Below, piece by piece: positions 59,491 to 64,000 of a DNA stretch of 64,000 bases. Both the position numbers and the translations under genes were made by a program. How positions within the stretch are numbered: position 1 is the stretch's first letter; each line of letters opens with the position of its first letter. Where the stretch lies: NCBI RefSeq assembly GCF_900141815.1, contig NZ_FQYR01000003.1, positions 62,001 to 126,000 of the forward strand, given 5' to 3'. This stretch comes from Rubritalea squalenifaciens DSM 18772 (lineage in GTDB: Bacteria > Verrucomicrobiota > Verrucomicrobiia > Verrucomicrobiales > Akkermansiaceae). Below the pieces are notes generated by a model. The model did no database searches. It saw only the letters and a program-made list of their open reading frames with translations, and was not told the origin of the DNA.

Positions 59491-62400
59491 GGTGGGATTT
59501 CATGATCGTGACACATTCATGGCAGACACGGTCCATTTGCTCCGTCGTTAGATCGAGGCCATTATCGTCATTGAGTTGGTAGAGCACGTCGTCCACCACA
59601 TTGAACATCGCCTTCTGGATGTCCGGGTTGTTGGTGAAATTGACGATGGCCAATGCTATCAGGCGTTCATCGATTTCCGTGACTGCCGACACTAGCTTAT
59701 CGGTCTCCAGCTCGGCTCCGTTCAGAGTGTCCTGGATCGTATTAAAAATGGGCCCAGCAGAGGCCGTGGAGGGCAGGTCTGGTGGTAACTGGTCTTTTCC
59801 TTTATGGAGCACTTGCTTGTAGGCATCCTTGACCTTGGCCAGATATTCTGTGTCCGAGATTCTTTTCTGTCTAAATGCCGCGATGGCTTCCTCGAGGATT
59901 TTAGAGAATTTCCGGTAGAAGGTCGGATCCTCTTCCATTCTCTCGGTAATTGTCCTTTTGGTACGGTGTGCAATGGTATCGGCTTTGGCTGCAGGTGTGA
60001 TTTGCTTGTCCACCTCTTCCTCGAAGGCCTGGGTGTCGAAGATGTCCACTGGCTCGGTAATCTGGATGACTTCGTGAGAGGTGACGTGCTCGTGGAGGAG
60101 CTTCTGCACCTTGGATTCGTATTCCGAGAAATCAATCGCCTCTGCATAGCGGATTTTTACAGCAGCTCGTAGTTTGAGATAGAAGGCCAGATCGCCTTTG
60201 TAGCGGTCGATGAGTTCGGGCTTGGTGTCGGTCGAGAACTTGAAGCTGGAGAGCGCCACGGCAAGGCAGCGATGATACTGGTTCAGAGCATCGTAGAAGT
60301 CCTTTCGGATATCTTCGTCTGCAAGGTGCTGTTCATAGGCTTCCTCGTCCTGCTTGTTCGGAAGTGTCTTGAAAATATCCAGCAGGGCGCTGTGGTGCTG
60401 AGGGAGAGCTTTTAGCTCCTCTGATATATCTATCAGTGCTCCCTCGATATCAGCCGCATCGTAATCGGAAAATGAACCGTAAAGGTCCATGGCTTCGTTG
60501 AGCTGCTTGAGTACGCCATAGTAGTCCACGATGTACCCAAAGTCCTTGCCGTCTGCGATACGGTTCACTCGGGCAATCGCCTGCAGGAGTGTGTGCTCCT
60601 TCAGCGGTCTGGTGATGTAAAGGACGGTATTGTTCGGTGCGTCGAACCCAGTCAGGAGTTTGTCGACTACGATAATGATCTGAGGGTGGGGGGAGTGCTG
60701 GAATTTGGCGATGAGCTGTTTGTTGTATTCCCGCTCATTGCCGTAGCGGTCCATCATCTCTTCCCAGAAGGTTTCGATTTCCTTCTGCCCGGCCTTGTAG
60801 TTGCTTTCTCCTTCGCCCTCAGATTCCGAGGGGCCGGAAATGAGGACTGCTGAGCTTACCAGCCCTAGCTCCTGTAAAAACTCATGATACTGGAGTGCCG
60901 CAAGTTTGCTCGGGGCGGTCAGCTGGGCCTTGTATGGGGTGCCGCTCCAGTTCTTTTTGTAGTGCTGGCTGATATCGAGGGCGATCTCCTTGATCGTGCC
61001 TCTCACCTTGTTGAGCTGACCGGTTGAGGAGAATTTTCGTTTCAGGTCCGCCTTTTGCTTTTCCTCAAGCCCTTCGGAAACGACGTTGAACCACTTGTCG
61101 ATAGCGGTGGTATTCACATCTTGCTCTGCCAAGCGGCTTTCATAGAGCAGGCGCACCACAGCCTTGTCTTCGACAGCTTCATTGATGGTGTAGGAGTCGA
61201 TCAGCCCTCCGAAGCGCTGGGCTGTATTTTTGTCCTGCTTCATCAGAGGCGTACCCGTGAAGCCGAGATAGCAAGCGTTGGGAAGAATGCGCTGCATCGC
61301 GATGTTCGCCTCCCCGTACTGGCTGCGGTGGCCTTCATCCACGAGCACGAAGATGTTGTCGTCCTCGTTCTTGAAATCGGTTTTCTTGATGGCAGCGGCG
61401 AACTTGTTGATCAGTGAGGTGATCACTGGTGTGTCAGAGTCGATTAGCTCTAGCAGGTGCTTGCCTGTTTTCGCCTGGACTGGCTCAAGTCCGCAATGCT
61501 TGAAGGTTTTCTTGATCTGCTCGTCAAGATCCACTCGATCTGTCACTAGCACTACGCGGGAGTTCAGTAGGCCTGGCATCATAGCCAGATTCTTGGCGGT
61601 CATCACCATGGTCAGTGACTTGCCTGATCCCTGGGTATGCCAGATCACACCACCCTGGCGGCGTTGACTGCCGTTATCTCTGTCTTGCACTCTCTGGAGA
61701 ATCTTTTTGACGGCGAAATACTGCTGATAGCGGGCAATCTTTTTAACACCGGCATCAAAGATGATGTAGCCACGGATGATGTCCAGCAGGCGCTCTGGGG
61801 AGCAGAGTGAGATTAGAGTATTGTCCTGGCTGGTGGGGAGTCGGTCTCCTTCGGCTTCGAGCTGGTCAAAGTACTTCCGAGTGTAGGCGTAGTTACTGGC
61901 GAAGAGCTGCTGCTTATCCGCAGTCTCCATCGGGCGGTTCACCAGCTGATCAATATCCACCTCGGGCATGCTCTTTTCTCGCCACTTGGCCCAGAAGGAA
62001 TAAGGGGTCTTGGTCGTGGCGTAGCGAGCCTCGTTCTTGTTGATGGCTAACAGCAGTTGGCTATAGGCAAACAGGGAAGGGATCTCTCCGGGCTTCTGGT
62101 TGCGCAGGAACTGCTTGTCGATGGCCTTACGCGCCCAGTCCTTGTCGTCTGGCCTCTTGCATTCAATGACGACCAGCGGGATGCCATTGACGAAGAGTAC
62201 GATGTCAGGACGCCGTGTCTGCGCACCTTTCAAGCTTGCCGTATTCTCGCAGCTCACACTGAACTCGTCAGTGACATGAAAGACGTTGTTCTGTGGGTTA
62301 TTCCAGTCGATGAACTGCAGTTGCGGGCTGGTGAGGTTACCGTCCAGATTCTCTTTAAAGCTCTCTCCTAGGTTGAGCAGGTTATAGAGCCATTCACTTT

Positions 62401-62674
62401 GCTGCACGAGTCCTACGTCCCTAGGATAGTCTCTCAGCAAGCGTATGGCCTTTTGGATGTTATCTTCGGAAAACTGATAGATTTTCCCTTTGTAGTTGAT
62501 CGTATTGATCTTCCGAAGCTGAGTCTCAAGCACCTCATCCAATAAGACGTTCGATAGCTTGCCTCCGCGTAATCGAAGAGCCTCTGCTGGTGGCAGATAG
62601 CGATACCCCATCTTCACCAGCAACTGGAGTGCCGGGATCTGGGAGATGTGGTTCTCGAGGAAGGATGGGGTCAT
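59483..62674 (-). CDS. hsdR: Type I restriction enzyme, R subunit (second HsdR)
   Basis: A 1063-residue HsdR of the EcoR124/type IC-like size. The nuclease core is RPDIVLFVNGIPLVVIECKR (D157, E171 and K173). The motor has HTQGSGKSLT, VDEGHRSQ and GFTGTPL, then LTGFDAP and AIARVNR. The C-terminal helical domain spans about 800-1060. It is not similar in length or motifs to the HsdR at 40 kb, so the two systems are independent. hsdM and hsdS of this set are not in the window and should lie to the right, beyond the Fic gene. Confidence 0.93.
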   Translation of the reverse strand: MTPSFLENHISQIPALQLLVKMGYRYLPPAEALRLRGGKLSNVLLDEVLETQLRKINTINYKGKIYQFSEDNIQKAIRLLRDYPRDVGLVQQSEWLYNLLNLGESFKENLDGNLTSPQLQFIDWNNPQNNVFHVTDEFSVSCENTASLKGAQTRRPDIVLFVNGIPLVVIECKRPDDKDWARKAIDKQFLRNQKPGEIPSLFAYSQLLLAINKNEARYATTKTPYSFWAKWREKSMPEVDIDQLVNRPMETADKQQLFASNYAYTRKYFDQLEAEGDRLPTSQDNTLISLCSPERLLDIIRGYIIFDAGVKKIARYQQYFAVKKILQRVQDRDNGSQRRQGGVIWHTQGSGKSLTMVMTAKNLAMMPGLLNSRVVLVTDRVDLDEQIKKTFKHCGLEPVQAKTGKHLLELIDSDTPVITSLINKFAAAIKKTDFKNEDDNIFVLVDEGHRSQYGEANIAMQRILPNACYLGFTGTPLMKQDKNTAQRFGGLIDSYTINEAVEDKAVVRLLYESRLAEQDVNTTAIDKWFNVVSEGLEEKQKADLKRKFSSTGQLNKVRGTIKEIALDISQHYKKNWSGTPYKAQLTAPSKLAALQYHEFLQELGLVSSAVLISGPSESEGEGESNYKAGQKEIETFWEEMMDRYGNEREYNKQLIAKFQHSPHPQIIIVVDKLLTGFDAPNNTVLYITRPLKEHTLLQAIARVNRIADGKDFGYIVDYYGVLKQLNEAMDLYGSFSDYDAADIEGALIDISEELKALPQHHSALLDIFKTLPNKQDEEAYEQHLADEDIRKDFYDALNQYHRCLAVALSSFKFSTDTKPELIDRYKGDLAFYLKLRAAVKIRYAEAIDFSEYESKVQKLLHEHVTSHEVIQITEPVDIFDTQAFEEEVDKQITPAAKADTIAHRTKRTITERMEEDPTFYRKFSKILEEAIAAFRQKRISDTEYLAKVKDAYKQVLHKGKDQLPPDLPSTASAGPIFNTIQDTLNGAELETDKLVSAVTEIDERLIALAIVNFTNNPDIQKAMFNVVDDVLYQLNDDNGLDLTTEQMDRVCHECVTIMKSHHA

Positions 62675-62692
62675 CGAATGTTGCAGGCTATG

Positions 62693-64000
62693 TTATCGGG
62701 AGGCTTGACCGGATCTCTTTTTAATCTCTTCAAAGATCGAGGCTTGAATTTTCGATGCCATGTCACGAATTTCTTCCTGAAGCAGGGGCTCGGAATAGAG
62801 TCGTGTGTCCATTACAGAGTTTTGGTGATGTATACTGTATTCGAACTGAGTGAAGTTGAAGATTAATTGATGCTGTAAGTCAAAGGGAGTTGGAGCTTCT
62901 CCTTTAAAACCATTCATACGCATGATCACGGTAAAATTATTTTTAGCTCCTTGGCTGATCCAATAGCGCATTGCTTTTTCAAGATCTCCATTTTCTCCAG
63001 GAGTGGGCGGGTTAGAGGTGATCATAGTACTAACAAAGATAGGAGAAAATTTCTCCAGCTTGTCAGTCAGGAGATTTAAAAATGGGATCAGACTGGTTTC
63101 AGCCAGTGTTTCGATAGCTTCTTTACTGCGGGGGACGACGTCTTTTGCTGTGTCGGTTTGGTTTTTGACGAAGATGGCGATTTCCTTGTCTAGATCGTCT
63201 TCGTCTGCGATGCTTGCTCCTTTGGCAGCCTTAATGGATACGTCGAGAGACCAGTCCAGTTCTTTGGCCAGAAACTCGATAAGCCGGGCAGGTTCTCCGG
63301 CGTCGGCGAGCTGAAGGGCGGCGAGGTATTCAGGTTTTGTCTCAGTTTTAACGATGACTGGTGGGTATCCTGAGCGAAGTAGTATGTAGTTCATCAGGAG
63401 CCTCGCTGTACGTCCATTTCCGTCATCGAAGGGGTGGATGAGGACGAAACGGTGGTGGGCGAGAGCTGCTGCCTCGATTGGGTGAAATTGAGGGTTCTCC
63501 AGCTCCTCGCGAATCCATGTGATTAGTTCATGGATTTTTTCCGGTACTTCTGCTGGAGGTGCAAATTCAAAGATACTGCCGTCCTTTTGGATGACGTTGT
63601 TCGGTGTGGTCTTATATTCTCCAGGATCAATGCGTTTCTTTGTGGGTTTGCCATCTGCAGTCATCGCGTCCTTATAAAAAGGTTCCTTGAGCAAGGTTGC
63701 GTTCAGCTGCCGAATATCGCTTTCAGTGATTGGCCGCTCATCTGTAGCGAGGGTTCTTAGTTGGCCGATGGCGACATCGTGCGCTTTCATTTCCTCGATG
63801 TCCCGGAGACTATGTGTGCCTGTCACCTTGTCGTGATTGAAAAGAAGCTCGGTCTCTCCGTAGGTTAGAGTATTGCCTTCAATGTGGTTCGAGTGGTAAT
63901 TCCATTCGAGCTGAAATTTTTTCCAGAGTCGCTTCTCGTCGGCAGGACTCATCTCAAGGGTCTGAAGTTCGGCGAGTTTGTCAGTAAGGTCGGAGGTTTT
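62693..64000 (-). CDS. Fic family protein (5' end outside window)
   Basis: The Fic core HPFDDGNGRTAR (H173 counted from the first in-window Met at 63952) is intact, so AMP transfer to a protein hydroxyl is expected. SNHIEGN at 21-27 matches the N-terminal inhibitory helix (S/T)xxxE(G/N), which blocks ATP until released. Before the Met at 63952 the frame stays open to the window edge, and the residues there (DKLAELQTLE) fit the usual start of such proteins, so the real start is probably outside. It lies 18 bp from the second hsdR. Fic proteins within type I restriction loci are frequent. Confidence 0.85.
   Translation of the reverse strand, partial: KTSDLTDKLAELQTLEMSPADEKRLWKKFQLEWNYHSNHIEGNTLTYGETELLFNHDKVTGTHSLRDIEEMKAHDVAIGQLRTLATDERPITESDIRQLNATLLKEPFYKDAMTADGKPTKKRIDPGEYKTTPNNVIQKDGSIFEFAPPAEVPEKIHELITWIREELENPQFHPIEAAALAHHRFVLIHPFDDGNGRTARLLMNYILLRSGYPPVIVKTETKPEYLAALQLADAGEPARLIEFLAKELDWSLDVSIKAAKGASIADEDDLDKEIAIFVKNQTDTAKDVVPRSKEAIETLAETSLIPFLNLLTDKLEKFSPIFVSTMITSNPPTPGENGDLEKAMRYWISQGAKNNFTVIMRMNGFKGEAPTPFDLQHQLIFNFTQFEYSIHHQNSVMDTRLYSEPLLQEEIRDMASKIQASIFEEIKKRSGQASR

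Overview
The window reads as a piece of a bacterial chromosome, most likely Verrucomicrobiota. This is an inference from a PEP-CTERM sorting signal with an Arg-rich tail, a DUF5069 protein, an FHA protein with acidic repeats, and housekeeping genes that mostly lack strong Shine-Dalgarno sites. Housekeeping stretches (about 12.2-17.2 and 20-37 kb) are GC-rich. The two accessory stretches (1-12.2 and 37.6-58.4 kb) are visibly more AT-rich.

Region 1 (1-12.2 kb) is an acquired block. An IS3-family end (1-452) abuts a peptide-tailoring cluster built on two divergent arms. The leftward arm holds a 38-codon candidate peptide, a JmjC/cupin_4 oxygenase, a cyclic-nucleotide-binding domain fused to a methyltransferase, and a second methyltransferase. 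The rightward arm holds an SRPBCC protein with an unusual tail, a NodU/CmcH carbamoyltransferase, a TPR-SGNH hydrolase and a full-length LanB dehydratase. No LanC cyclase, protease or transporter is visible. An ArdC fragment then runs into a potassium-channel RCK domain whose pore is missing, which I read as the island junction.

Region 2 (12.2-21.9 kb) holds speD, two small envelope proteins and a type III PKS operon (methyltransferase, FAD oxidoreductase, PKS) that resembles the srs alkylresorcinol genes. After it comes a run of small genes separated by four attC-like sites of 126-129 bp, that is, an integron-type cassette array without a visible integrase. A peroxiredoxin/alcohol dehydrogenase pair faces a divergent HxlR regulator.

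Region 3 (22-37.6 kb) is core chromosome: tRNA-Gln, a DAHP synthase, a lipoate ligase-like protein, an FHA protein, an exported EEP hydrolase, a PEP-CTERM protein, selA, two membrane proteins, the glycine cleavage operon gcvT-gcvH-gcvP, a DUF5069 protein, pyrC, a Pro/Ala/Gln-rich protein and tRNA-fMet. The lipoate ligase-like protein could serve GcvH.

Region 4 (37.57-58.5 kb) is a genomic island in tRNA-fMet. It is bounded by a 95-bp direct repeat with one mismatch, and a tyrosine integrase sits at its right end. It carries a lone reverse transcriptase with a long non-coding leader, a type I restriction system whose hsdR is separated from hsdM/hsdS, a PIN/XRE-ImmA toxin-antitoxin-like pair, HEPN and PD-(D/E)XK proteins including a nuclease-PUA-like fusion, an hsdR relic, structured non-coding elements, a primase/RepA-like ATPase and an excisionase-like protein. 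Right of the island, another leftward set begins: Fic, a second hsdR and a YgjP-type metalloprotease. It runs off the window.
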